A stretch of 64,000 bases of DNA. Origin: Mesonia sp. HuA40 (GTDB lineage: Bacteria > Bacteroidota > Bacteroidia > Flavobacteriales > Flavobacteriaceae). The stretch spans positions 92,467 through 156,466 of the forward strand of contig NZ_VRLT01000024.1 in the NCBI RefSeq assembly GCF_008017835.1, in the 5' to 3' direction. Below, in pieces: positions 51,766 to 60,584 of this stretch. The stretch's first letter is position 1; every line of letters starts with the position of its first letter. The translations under genes were made by a program, and so were the position numbers. Below the pieces are notes generated by a model that worked only from the letters and a program-made list of their open reading frames with translations, did not search any database and was not told where the DNA came from.

Positions 51766-52515
51766 TTATTTGTACTTCTCTAATTTTTGTTTTGTAAAAT
51801 CTGATAAGACTAAACGACCGCTAATTTTTGCCCGTTCATTTAATAATTGATCCCAATCTTCTGTACCTCTCCAGAACATTTGTTTCATTTCTTTCACCGC
51901 TTCTGGATTATAATTACATAGGTTTTTAGCAAACGCCATAACCGCCTCATCTAATTCTTGGGTAGAATCAAACACTTGGGTAAATAATCCTTTCTGCTTG
52001 GCCCATCCGGGGGAATAAAAAGAGTTCGCATCAATGGCTATTTGAGACATGCCACTTAATCCCAATTTTCGTTCTACTGCCGGACCTACCACAAATGGCC
52101 CTATACCTATATTCAACTCGCTTAATTTTATCGCTGCATATTTAGTTGCCATGCAATAATCCATAGCTGCTGCCAGTCCAACACCACCGCCTACAGTTTT
52201 TCCTTGTACACGACCAATGATAAATTTAGGGCATTTACGCATAGCATTAATTACATTTGCAAAACCCATAAAGAATTTCTCCCCCTCGTTTTCATCGGCG
52301 ATGCTAATTAATTCTGTAAAACTCGCTCCAGCACAAAAGGTACGGTCGCCGCCAGATTTAATTACAATAACTAAAACTTCGTCATTTTTCCCAGCTTGGG
52401 TTATACTACTTGCTAATTGAGATAAGATATCTCCAGGTAAACTATTATGTGCCGGATGAAAAAACTCAATAGTGGCAACTTGGTCTTGTATATTAGTCTT
52501 TACGTATGCTTCCAT
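51766..52515 (-). CDS. Enoyl-CoA hydratase/isomerase family protein
   Basis: A 249-residue crotonase-family enzyme. I prefer the ATG at 52515 (MEAYVKTNIQDQVATIEF) to 52554, because the related fragment at 55346-55434 also begins there. The oxyanion-hole pattern is present in DRTFCAGASFTELIS and GRVQGKTVGGGVGLAAAMDYC. Setting with PaaZ and a thiolase points to a PaaF/PaaG-type step of phenylacetyl-CoA breakdown, hydrating or isomerising CoA intermediates; the exact step is not settled. The preceding 190 bases upstream of the start hold no gene. Confidence 0.85.
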   Translation of the reverse strand: MEAYVKTNIQDQVATIEFFHPAHNSLPGDILSQLASSITQAGKNDEVLVIVIKSGGDRTFCAGASFTELISIADENEGEKFFMGFANVINAMRKCPKFIIGRVQGKTVGGGVGLAAAMDYCMATKYAAIKLSELNIGIGPFVVGPAVERKLGLSGMSQIAIDANSFYSPGWAKQKGLFTQVFDSTQELDEAVMAFAKNLCNYNPEAVKEMKQMFWRGTEDWDQLLNERAKISGRLVLSDFTKQKLEKYK

Positions 52516-52706
52516 TTTTAAATTTTTATATTGTTTCAAAAATAAGCATTTCAAAATTCTTGACTAAATACAAATCAGAAAATGAAAAAAAAGTTCGAGA
52601 ATTAAACTTTTTAATGTACCAATAGTCATACTAAGCATAAACCAGTATCTTTACCAACTTGTAAAAATAAGTTTACTAATTTTTAATTTTAATATACATT
52701 GATTTC

Positions 52707-54845
52707 ATGAAAAAACTGATTTTATGTTTACTGCTTACCACTTTCATTCTACCTATGCGGGCTAATGAAGGGATGTGGTTTTTAATGCATATTGAGCGTT
52801 TAAACTACGTTGATATGCAAAAAATGGGACTACAATTAACCCCAGAAGAGATTTATAGCATCAACAACAATAGCTTAAAAGATGCCATTGTACAGTTTGG
52901 AGGCGGTTGTACTGCCGAAATTATTTCTGATCAAGGTTTAGTGCTTACCAATCACCACTGTGGTTACGGTAATATTGCCGAGCTTTCAACAGAAGAAAAT
53001 GATTACCTCAACAACGGGTTTTGGGCTAAAACCTTTAAAGAGGAGTTAAAGCCTGCCAATCTTTCGGTAAGATTCTTTGTAAGAATGGATGACGTGACCG
53101 AGCGTATGCTAGGGCAGGTTAATGAAAATATGAGTGAAGATGAGCGCGAGGCAGCTCTTAATAAAGAAATGGCTAAAATTCAGCAAGAAAATAACGAAGG
53201 TGGTAAATACACCGTGTCGGTTAAATCTTTTTATAGTGGTAATGAATATTACTATTTTGTTTACCAAGATTACAATGATGTAAGATTAGTAGGTACTCCT
53301 CCTAAAAGCATTGGTAAATTTGGAGGCGACACCGATAACTGGGAATGGCCAAGACATACTGGCGATTTTGCTTTATTTCGCGTATACGCCGACCAAGACG
53401 GAAACCCTGCCGAGTATTCTGAGGATAACGTGCCATTAAAACCTAAATATCACTTACCTACTAGCCTAAAAGGATTTGAGGAAAATGACTTTGCTATGAT
53501 TTTGGGTTACCCCGGAAGAACAAATCGTTGGAAACCGGCTGCAGGAATTGAACAAAATGTAGAGTATGCTTATCCTGCTTGGGTAGAAGCTTCAAAAACA
53601 TCTATGGATGTTATGAAGAAATACATGGATAAAAAACAACAGGTAAATTTAGATTATGCCTCTGCCTATGCCGGTATTGCCAATTATTGGAAAAACAGGC
53701 AAGGAATGATCGATGCTTTAAAAAAGCACAAAACCGCCAAAAGTAAACGTAAAGCCGAGAAAAAGTTCCAGAAATGGGCCAATAAGCAAGCTACAAATAA
53801 GTATAAGGATGTGATGCCTACTATTAACGCTTACTATGAGCGTACTAATAAAGCTAGCGAACACGATAATTATTTGATGCTATTGTTAAGAACAAGAATA
53901 GCTACTTTACCTTATCGACTAGGTAGAACTATGGAATACTTTAGCTCACAAAACGAAGCGAAGCAAGCCGAATTAAAACCGAGATTAGAAGCCGAAATCG
54001 AAAATTTATATGATGGTCTTTACTTACCATTAGAAAAAGATGTTTTAGCAACTCAATTGCACCTTTACAGCCAGAAAGCTAGTGATATTGCACCAATGGC
54101 AAAAGATTTAGACGCTAAGCATAGTAGTATAGCCGATTGGAAAGCCTATGTAGATGGAATTACTAATGAGAGTATTTTTAGATCTCAAGAAGCTTTTACA
54201 GCTTTTATGAATAACCCTGATGCAGATATGTTGGCTCAAGATGAATTGTATCAATTATCAACTGCCCTATTGAACCGCTACCGCGCAAAAAGCGATGAAG
54301 AGAAGGCTTGGGAAGATAAGTACCAGAAGGCTTATCGCTTAATGATCCAAGGTATGCGTAAGCAAAACCCAGATAAAAAATACTATCCAGATGCCAATAG
54401 TACTCTGCGTTTAACTTATGGTAAGGTAATCGCTTTACCTAAAGACAAAACCAACGATGCTAAGAAAAACTACTACACCACCTTACAAGGTACCGTGGCT
54501 AAGTATCAGCCTGGTGACGAAGAATTTGATATGCCCAAAAAACTTATCGAGTTATATGAGAAAAAAGACTTTGGACAGTATGCTGATAAAGATGGATACC
54601 TTCCCGTTAATTTCCTAACCGATAATGACATTACTGGTGGAAACTCTGGTTCTCCCGTACTAAATGGTAATGGTGAATTAATTGGTCTTGCATTTGACGG
54701 TAATATCGAAGCTATGGCCGGTGATGTAATTTTTGATGATAAATTACAACGTACTATAAGTGTAGATATTCGCTATGTACTATTTTTAATAGACAAATAT
54801 GCAGGAGCAACTCATTTGATAGATGAATTAACTTTAGTTAAGTAA
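52707..54845 (+). CDS. S46 dipeptidyl peptidase, DPP7-like (hydrophobic P1)
   Basis: A 712-residue exported serine peptidase of the same family as the DPP11-like protein at 46865, equal in length to P. gingivalis DPP7. A signal peptide covers residues 1-~20 (KLILCLLLTTFILPMRA). The catalytic His is in LTNHHCGYGNI and Ser647 in TGGNSGSPVLNG. Gly665, 18 residues later (AFDGNIEAMAGD), takes the place of the DPP11 Arg, which predicts hydrophobic or bulky P1 specificity. It lies in the middle of a minus-strand phenylacetate region, transcribed the other way, and has its own terminator. Confidence 0.9.
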   Translation: MKKLILCLLLTTFILPMRANEGMWFLMHIERLNYVDMQKMGLQLTPEEIYSINNNSLKDAIVQFGGGCTAEIISDQGLVLTNHHCGYGNIAELSTEENDYLNNGFWAKTFKEELKPANLSVRFFVRMDDVTERMLGQVNENMSEDEREAALNKEMAKIQQENNEGGKYTVSVKSFYSGNEYYYFVYQDYNDVRLVGTPPKSIGKFGGDTDNWEWPRHTGDFALFRVYADQDGNPAEYSEDNVPLKPKYHLPTSLKGFEENDFAMILGYPGRTNRWKPAAGIEQNVEYAYPAWVEASKTSMDVMKKYMDKKQQVNLDYASAYAGIANYWKNRQGMIDALKKHKTAKSKRKAEKKFQKWANKQATNKYKDVMPTINAYYERTNKASEHDNYLMLLLRTRIATLPYRLGRTMEYFSSQNEAKQAELKPRLEAEIENLYDGLYLPLEKDVLATQLHLYSQKASDIAPMAKDLDAKHSSIADWKAYVDGITNESIFRSQEAFTAFMNNPDADMLAQDELYQLSTALLNRYRAKSDEEKAWEDKYQKAYRLMIQGMRKQNPDKKYYPDANSTLRLTYGKVIALPKDKTNDAKKNYYTTLQGTVAKYQPGDEEFDMPKKLIELYEKKDFGQYADKDGYLPVNFLTDNDITGGNSGSPVLNGNGELIGLAFDGNIEAMAGDVIFDDKLQRTISVDIRYVLFLIDKYAGATHLIDELTLVK

Positions 54846-54868
54846 TTTAATCTTTCAATCACAAAAAT

Positions 54869-54902
54869 AAAAAAGCCGCTATGTAAAAATAGCGGCTTTT
54901 TT
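54869..54902 (+). terminator. Terminator after the DPP7-like gene
   Basis: The inverted repeat aaaaaagccgctat / atagcggctttttt with a six-base loop, 23 bases after the stop. Also usable by the convergent chimeric gene. Confidence 0.88.
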
Positions 54903-54919
54903 CGTGCTTAATTTTTGGT

Positions 54920-55354
54920 TTACCATAAACCAAATTGTTCAAAATGATGATTAATATGCTTACGCTCTAGTAGTTCCCATTCAAACTTTGATGGTTCTCC
55001 AAAAACAGCATTTTTGGTGGTTGCATTTGGGTTTTCTCTAAAGAATTGCAAATAAGCCTTCCTAGCCTCAAGCAACTGCTTTTTAGCTGTATCTAAATTT
55101 TCATGCTTCAAGTCGGCTAATTTATCTTTTGGCAACAACGGGAAACCATAGTTTTTAGGCATTGGCTGATAATTCCATAGCGTTTCTCGCACTTTTTCAA
55201 TATACTCTAATGGTGTTACAATTTCAAAATCTTGTATTTGTCCTGCAGCGATACGGTAACTCATTTCTAAATGCTCCAGCATATGCTGGGGAGTCATCAT
55301 ACCCCAAGCAGCGGGAGTATCTTCTTTTAATTTTGCCAAGATATCCCTAGGCAA
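54920..55354 (-). CDS. Stand-alone copy of the PaaZ C-terminal extra domain (DinB/DUF1569-like)
   Basis: A 144-codon open frame whose last 139 residues match, without gaps, the C-terminal extra domain of PaaZ (residues 707-845); by my count about 91 of 139 positions are identical. Conserved residues include PQHMxEHLE and WELLERKHxNHHFEQF, which look like a metal site. There is no ATG at the frame's start (TTG at 55354). Codons upstream of ~55345 belong to an enoyl-CoA hydratase-like reading that is broken by a stop. It may be translated from an internal ATG (GMMTPQHM) or be a decaying remnant. Confidence 0.6.
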   Translation of the reverse strand: MPRDILAKLKEDTPAAWGMMTPQHMLEHLEMSYRIAAGQIQDFEIVTPLEYIEKVRETLWNYQPMPKNYGFPLLPKDKLADLKHENLDTAKKQLLEARKAYLQFFRENPNATTKNAVFGEPSKFEWELLERKHINHHFEQFGLW

Positions 55355-55434
55355 ACTGTTATGCGCTGGGTGAAAAACGCTATTGTAGTAGCTATTTAAT
55401 CTTGTATACTTTGTTTTACGTAGGGTTGTGTCAT
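55346..55434 (-). pseudogene. 5' fragment of an enoyl-CoA hydratase gene fused to the domain above
   Basis: Read on the minus strand from ATG 55434 this gives YVKQSIQD, a TAA, then IATTIAFFHPAHNSLPRDIL. It aligns to the start of the intact hydratase (YVKTNIQDQVATIEFFHPAHNSLPGDIL), one codon longer, with the Gln codon CAA changed to TAA. The homology ends at the LAKL/LSQL region, where the PaaZ-type domain takes over in the same frame. This is a gene-fusion junction with a nonsense change. Confidence 0.75.
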
Positions 55435-55534
55435 ATCTATTTTATATGTAAGAAATGATTAATAAATTATAATCAATAATATCAATACTTATAACAATAA
55501 CAATCTTTACTTAACTACAAAGAACTAACTAATA

Positions 55535-56443
55535 CTATTTTTCAATCAATAAAGAGTCTTGAATTAAAAATTTTAAAATCTGATTATTATTTAAGCCTTC
55601 TTTAAAACGAATATTAAAATCATACCTACCACTATTAGCTTTATATAAATTTAAGATAGAATCTGAATTGATAAATTTTATCTTGAGTAAACTTTCAACT
55701 TTCGCTGATTTAAGATACCAGGTACTATCATTCTTGAAATCATATTTTTCATCCTGAAAATTTGGAGCCTCATTATATTCAACATTGATATATTCATTTT
55801 CATAGTATAACAACTCTGTTTCTTCTACACTATTTAGAGGATTATCAAAATATAATGCTATGACCATCAAAAAAGTATTCCAAAATATGTGTAAAAATAT
55901 AGCATAAATTAATTTGTAATTCACGACTAACCATAGAGCCAAAAGGTGTCCTCCAAATCTAGAAGCTAAAGAAATTGGGGTAAAAACATTTAAATCATAA
56001 AAGTTAACGTGTATAACAGAAAAAAGTAATGCATTTGTTATAATCATATGGATTGTATAACTATTGTTTTTTCTAGCATTATTAAGATAGGTGAAAATAT
56101 AAAATAATAATAGTAAAGCTAAACTATAAACACTTCTATTGAAATACATTGTAAATCCAAATAAGCCTAGATAACTTATCCATTTATAGGTTTTATTCTT
56201 TAAAAATGCTCCATCAAATATTATTTCTTCATAAATGGGCGCAATTAGTGCCGTCCAAAAAAGTGACACTATAAACTTTTCTTTTGATCCAAAGAAAAAA
56301 GAATCATCTGTTTCTGAATTAATATATTGTTCTATTGAATCTGAAAAAAAAAAGAACAAAACAATCAATAAAAAAAATGGAACTAGTTTTAAAACTAGCC
56401 CCATGTAAAAAATAATATTAAACTTGTTTTTATTTAGCAACAT
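55535..56443 (-). CDS. CPBP-family intramembrane metalloprotease-like protein
   Basis: A 302-residue membrane protein with about six spans and a C-terminal soluble tail. Motif 1 is YEEIIFDGAFL (family EExxxR; Arg here replaced by Asp), motif 2 is FSVIHVNF, and motif 3 is HIFWNTFLM (HxxxN). CPBP proteins resemble type II CAAX prenyl proteases and often act in bacteriocin self-immunity or membrane-protein processing. The altered motif 1 could reduce activity. It sits between the chimeric fragment and paaZ with no clear link to them, and is very AT-rich. Confidence 0.75.
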   Translation of the reverse strand: MLLNKNKFNIIFYMGLVLKLVPFFLLIVLFFFFSDSIEQYINSETDDSFFFGSKEKFIVSLFWTALIAPIYEEIIFDGAFLKNKTYKWISYLGLFGFTMYFNRSVYSLALLLLFYIFTYLNNARKNNSYTIHMIITNALLFSVIHVNFYDLNVFTPISLASRFGGHLLALWLVVNYKLIYAIFLHIFWNTFLMVIALYFDNPLNSVEETELLYYENEYINVEYNEAPNFQDEKYDFKNDSTWYLKSAKVESLLKIKFINSDSILNLYKANSGRYDFNIRFKEGLNNNQILKFLIQDSLLIEK

Positions 56444-56557
56444 AATATTAAAAATTTTTCTTCATATCATAATTATTAATTACCAATTAGAGTATATAGT
56501 TAGCTAAACACAGGGACAAATAAAAAAAACTATTATAAAAATCCTAATTGTTAAATT

Positions 56558-59095
56558 TCAAAATAATTTAAACTGTTCAAAATGGTGGTTTAGGTGTTTA
56601 CGCTCTAACAACTCCCACTCGTATTTAGTAAGTTCACCAAACACAGCATTTTTATTAGTGGCTTTAGGGTTTTTCTTAAAAAAATCGATATACGCTTTCC
56701 TAGCCTCTTTCATTTTTTCTTTCGCTTCCGTTAAACTAGCGTGTTTTAAAGTGGGGAGTTCTCCTTCCTTGTATAACGGGAAGTTATAATTTTTAGGCAT
56801 TTTTTTGTAATTCCACAACGTAGCACGAGTATCGTCTAAGTACTTTTCTGGTGTAGCGATTTCAAAATCTTGAATTTCTCCAGAGGCAATACGGTAACTA
56901 GTTTCTAAATGCTCTACCATGTGTTGCGGTCTCATTTCTCCCCACACAGGTTGAGTATCTTCATTTAGTTTCGCTAAAGCGGAATCAATAACTTCCTCGG
57001 TAATCTCCGTAAAGGTAGTTTGCTTCTTTTGCACCATAGTTAAAATAGTCGCGATACAAACTAAGGCTTCCTTTTCTTCGGCTTCCGTTTCTGGGATTTT
57101 ACCATCGGTTACGTTGGTATCAAAAACCTCTACAAACCACTTTACAATTCCGCTGGGCAGTTCTTTACCTTTTTGATCTCGATCTACTTTTTCTTTACAC
57201 GTTAACCTCACATGAATAGTATCATTATGATAAAGCGGACGTAAGAATCTTATTTCTTCTAAACCATAATTTGCTGCTACTGGTCCTTTATTAGGATACA
57301 CAAATAATCCCGCTGCTGCGGAAATAATAAAATAACCGTGTGCCGTTCTCTGTTCAAAAATACTGCCGTCTAAAGAAGTTATATCGGTATGGGCATAAAA
57401 ATGATCCCAAGTAAGATTACCAAAATTAACGATATCGGTATCGGTAAGGGTTCTATTATGTGTCTTTAAAGACATCCCTGGCTTGATATCTTCCCAATGG
57501 TATGCAAACGGATGCTTCTCGGCCTCTTTGTACTTTGCCTTTGGTTGATAAATTCCTGTAATCTCTGTTAAAGTAGTTGGCGAACCTTGAATGGCACAAC
57601 GCTGCATATAATGCTTAATACCGCGCTTACCACCCATTTCTTCACCACCTCCAGCTCTACCGGGTCCACCATGAACTAGCATAGGCAAGGGCGAACCGTG
57701 CCCCGTGCTTTGTTTTGCACTTTCACGGTTAATAACCAATATTCTCCCATGATGGGTCGCCGCTTTTACTGTATAGTCACGCGCTACTTGGTCATCATTA
57801 GTCGCGATAGAACTTACCAATGAACCCTTACCCATTTTTGAAAGCGTAATGGCTTCGTCTAAATTCTTGTACGGCATAATAGTGCTAACCGGGCCAAAGG
57901 CTTCTGTATCGTGCACGGCTAAGTTTTGCAATGGTTTATCTTCTCTTAAAAGAATAGGCGACATAAAAGCTCCTCTTTTAGCATCGGCACCTATAGTTTC
58001 AATATGCTCTAAATCTCCATAAACCAATGAAGCTGTCTGACTTAAATCTTGAACGCGTTCGCGCACCTCTTGCACTTGATCTTTACTCACTAAAGCTCCC
58101 ATACGAACTTCTTTAAGTCTTGGGTCTCCTATGGTTACTTTACTCAGCGCTTTACCCAAGGCAATTTGAACATCTTCAACCAGTTTCTCTGGCACAATAA
58201 CGCGGCGTATAGCCGTACACTTTTGTCCGCATTTCACCGTCATTTCATTACGCACCTCCTTGATAAACAAATCAAATTCAGGTGTTCCTGGCACTGAATC
58301 TTCTCCTAAAATAGAAGCATTTAAAGAATCTGCTTCCATATTAAAAGGAACTGATTCTTGCAATAAACGCTTATGAGATTTTAGCATTCTACCGGTATCG
58401 GCAGAACCTGTAAAAGTAACCACATCTTGCGATTCTACGGTATCTAAAATAGATCGGGCAGAACCCGATATAAGCTGCAGCGAACCTTCTGGTAAAATAC
58501 CTGACTGAATAATTTCGCGCACCACAGCCTCGGTTAAAAATGCGGTATTAGTTGCCGGTTTTACCACAGCAGGCATACCGGCCATCCAGTTTACGGCGCA
58601 TTTTTCTAACATTCCCCAAACAGGAAAATTAAATGCATTAATATGAACCGCTACCCCCTCTTTAGGCACTAAAATATGATGCGCCATAAAACGGCCACCT
58701 CTTGATAAATCTATAGGATTTCCTTCGACATCGAATGCTTGGTTCGGAAAAACTTTTCGCAAAGAAGCATTGGCAAATAAATTACCAAATCCACCTTCTA
58801 TATCTATCCAACTATCTATTTTAGTTGCTCCGGTTTTATAACTGATTTCATAAAATTGTTTTTTCTTTTTTGTAAGATGTAGGGCTAGCTTCTTTAGCAT
58901 ATTTCCTCGCTCTTGAAAAGTCATTCTACGCAAAGTATCACCTTGTTTTCTTCCGTATTGTAAAACCTTTTCAAAATCAAAACCGCTGGTATCACTAAGC
59001 GCAATGGTTTCACCCGAAACGGCATCAACCATTGGCACTCCTTCACCAGAACCGGCCACCCATTTCCCTTCTATATAACTTTCTAATTTTTGCAT
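56558..59095 (-). CDS. paaZ: PaaZ (aldehyde dehydrogenase / hydratase) with extra C-terminal domain
   Basis: An 845-residue protein. Residues 1-~515 are the aldehyde dehydrogenase (Cys in GQKCTAIRR; VVKPATN and HGGPGRAGGGEEM near its end). Residues ~530-690 are a MaoC-like hot-dog hydratase that opens the oxepin ring of the phenylacetyl-CoA route (NFGNLTWDHFYAHTD). Residues 707-845 are an added DinB/DUF1569-like domain not found in typical ~680-residue PaaZ. ATG 59095 is preferred to TTG 59128. It follows the thiolase gene on the same strand with a 126-base gap. Confidence 0.92.
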   Translation of the reverse strand: MQKLESYIEGKWVAGSGEGVPMVDAVSGETIALSDTSGFDFEKVLQYGRKQGDTLRRMTFQERGNMLKKLALHLTKKKKQFYEISYKTGATKIDSWIDIEGGFGNLFANASLRKVFPNQAFDVEGNPIDLSRGGRFMAHHILVPKEGVAVHINAFNFPVWGMLEKCAVNWMAGMPAVVKPATNTAFLTEAVVREIIQSGILPEGSLQLISGSARSILDTVESQDVVTFTGSADTGRMLKSHKRLLQESVPFNMEADSLNASILGEDSVPGTPEFDLFIKEVRNEMTVKCGQKCTAIRRVIVPEKLVEDVQIALGKALSKVTIGDPRLKEVRMGALVSKDQVQEVRERVQDLSQTASLVYGDLEHIETIGADAKRGAFMSPILLREDKPLQNLAVHDTEAFGPVSTIMPYKNLDEAITLSKMGKGSLVSSIATNDDQVARDYTVKAATHHGRILVINRESAKQSTGHGSPLPMLVHGGPGRAGGGEEMGGKRGIKHYMQRCAIQGSPTTLTEITGIYQPKAKYKEAEKHPFAYHWEDIKPGMSLKTHNRTLTDTDIVNFGNLTWDHFYAHTDITSLDGSIFEQRTAHGYFIISAAAGLFVYPNKGPVAANYGLEEIRFLRPLYHNDTIHVRLTCKEKVDRDQKGKELPSGIVKWFVEVFDTNVTDGKIPETEAEEKEALVCIATILTMVQKKQTTFTEITEEVIDSALAKLNEDTQPVWGEMRPQHMVEHLETSYRIASGEIQDFEIATPEKYLDDTRATLWNYKKMPKNYNFPLYKEGELPTLKHASLTEAKEKMKEARKAYIDFFKKNPKATNKNAVFGELTKYEWELLERKHLNHHFEQFKLF

Positions 59096-59221
59096 ATCAA
59101 TCTTTTTTCTCTCCTTTACGGATTGCAATCCGAAAAGATATTAAATATATTATACTATTATAAAGCCTTATTTTTTAAGTTTTTTATTAATTAAATTTAG
59201 GCCTTTGATCCGCGTTTAACG

Positions 59222-60427
59222 CTAACTTACATTTTCGATAACCGCTGCGTATCCCTGTCCTACACCTACACACATAGTTACTAAGGCATATTTTTTACCG
59301 GTTAATTGAAGCTCTAAAGCTGCCGAATAGGCCAATCTGGCTCCCGTAACCCCAAGTGGATGCCCCAAAGCTATAGCACCTCCATTTGGATTAATTCTTG
59401 GGTCGTTATCTTTTAACCCCCAAGCACGTATGCAAGCTAGTGCTTGAGCGGCAAAAGCTTCATTTAATTCAATCACATCAATATCATCCATGGTGAGGCC
59501 TGCTTTCTCAAGTGCTTTATTTGAAGCCTGAACCGGACCAATACCCATGATTCTAGGTTCTACTCCGACAACTGCCGAACTTAAAATTTTAGCCATTGGC
59601 TTTAAACTATATTGCTCTACGGCTTTGCTCGATGCAATGATAGTTGCTGCAGCACCGTCATTAAGACCAGATGAGTTACCTGCGGTAACGCTTCCTTCTT
59701 TTCGAAAGGCAGGTCTAAGCTTAGCTAAAATTTCTTTTGTGGTGGTAGGTTTTACAAACTCATCTTGATTAAATAAAATAGGTTCTTTTTTACGACGCGG
59801 AATCTCTACCGTAACGATTTCTTTAGCTAAACGTCCGTTTTTTTGAGCTTCGGTAGCCTTCATTTGGCTCCAATAGGCAAACGCATCTTGATCTTCACGT
59901 GCAATTTTGTACTTATCAACTAAGTTTTCGGCGGTAAGCCCCATCCCATCTGTGCCGTACATTTCATGTAATTTCGGATTTACAAACCGCCAGCCGAAAC
60001 TAGTGTCATACATTTTAGCATCATTTCCAAAAGCACTAGAAGGTTTGGCTATAGCATAGGGACCCCGAGTCATATGCTCTACGCCACCGGCTATAAAAAT
60101 ATCTCCATCATTGGTATGAATGGCTCGATGGGCATGAATAATTGCTGACAAACCACTACTACATAAACGATTTACTGTTTCACCTGGAACGCTATAAGGT
60201 AATTCTGCCAATAAGGCGCACATTCTCGCTACGTTTCTATTATCTTCTCCTGCTTGATTAGCACAACCTAAAATAACATCGGCGTAAGCTTCTTTTGGGA
60301 TATTTGGATTGCGACGAACCACCTCTTTAATGACTAAAGCACCTAAATCGTCTGTACGTACAGGCGAAAGTGCTCCTTTATAATTTCCTATAGGGGTTCT
60401 TATTCCATCTATTATATAACTGCTCAT
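59222..60427 (-). CDS. paaJ: Acetyl-CoA acyltransferase (3-oxoadipyl-CoA thiolase type)
   Basis: A 401-residue thiolase. The first active-site Cys is in TVNRLCSSGLSA (~residue 90), GxHP is in GGAIALGHPLGVTGARL and the second Cys is in MCVGVGQGYAAV near the C-terminus. It cleaves 3-oxoadipyl-CoA or related substrates at the end of phenylacetate or aromatic catabolism. It leads the minus-strand set with paaZ. Sequence alone cannot tell paaJ from pcaF; the symbol follows the PaaZ neighbour. Confidence 0.88.
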   Translation of the reverse strand: MSSYIIDGIRTPIGNYKGALSPVRTDDLGALVIKEVVRRNPNIPKEAYADVILGCANQAGEDNRNVARMCALLAELPYSVPGETVNRLCSSGLSAIIHAHRAIHTNDGDIFIAGGVEHMTRGPYAIAKPSSAFGNDAKMYDTSFGWRFVNPKLHEMYGTDGMGLTAENLVDKYKIAREDQDAFAYWSQMKATEAQKNGRLAKEIVTVEIPRRKKEPILFNQDEFVKPTTTKEILAKLRPAFRKEGSVTAGNSSGLNDGAAATIIASSKAVEQYSLKPMAKILSSAVVGVEPRIMGIGPVQASNKALEKAGLTMDDIDVIELNEAFAAQALACIRAWGLKDNDPRINPNGGAIALGHPLGVTGARLAYSAALELQLTGKKYALVTMCVGVGQGYAAVIENVS

Positions 60428-60552
60428 AGGTTTATTTTTAATTAAAGTTCTAAAAATAAATAAAACTTAGGAATACCATAACTTTTGCCCTTAGTTTCTT
60501 TTTTAGATAAAATAAATAACTAGAATAGACCAGCCAAGTAAGAAAATTAAGG

Positions 60553-60560
60553 TAAATTTG
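60553..60560 (+). promoter_or_regulatory. Candidate -7 box (TAAATTTG)
   Basis: A TAnnTTTG match 24 bases before the GTG start of the LRR protein, in the divergent gap with the thiolase. No clear -33 element. Confidence 0.4.
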
Positions 60561-60584
60561 TTTTTAATTGCATATACTTTATAA

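Noticed and set aside
55346..55434. Stop codon in the hydratase-like fragment as a sequencing error
   Set aside because: Even with CAA restored, the frame would still join a hydratase start to a PaaZ C-terminal domain, so the fusion does not depend on that base.
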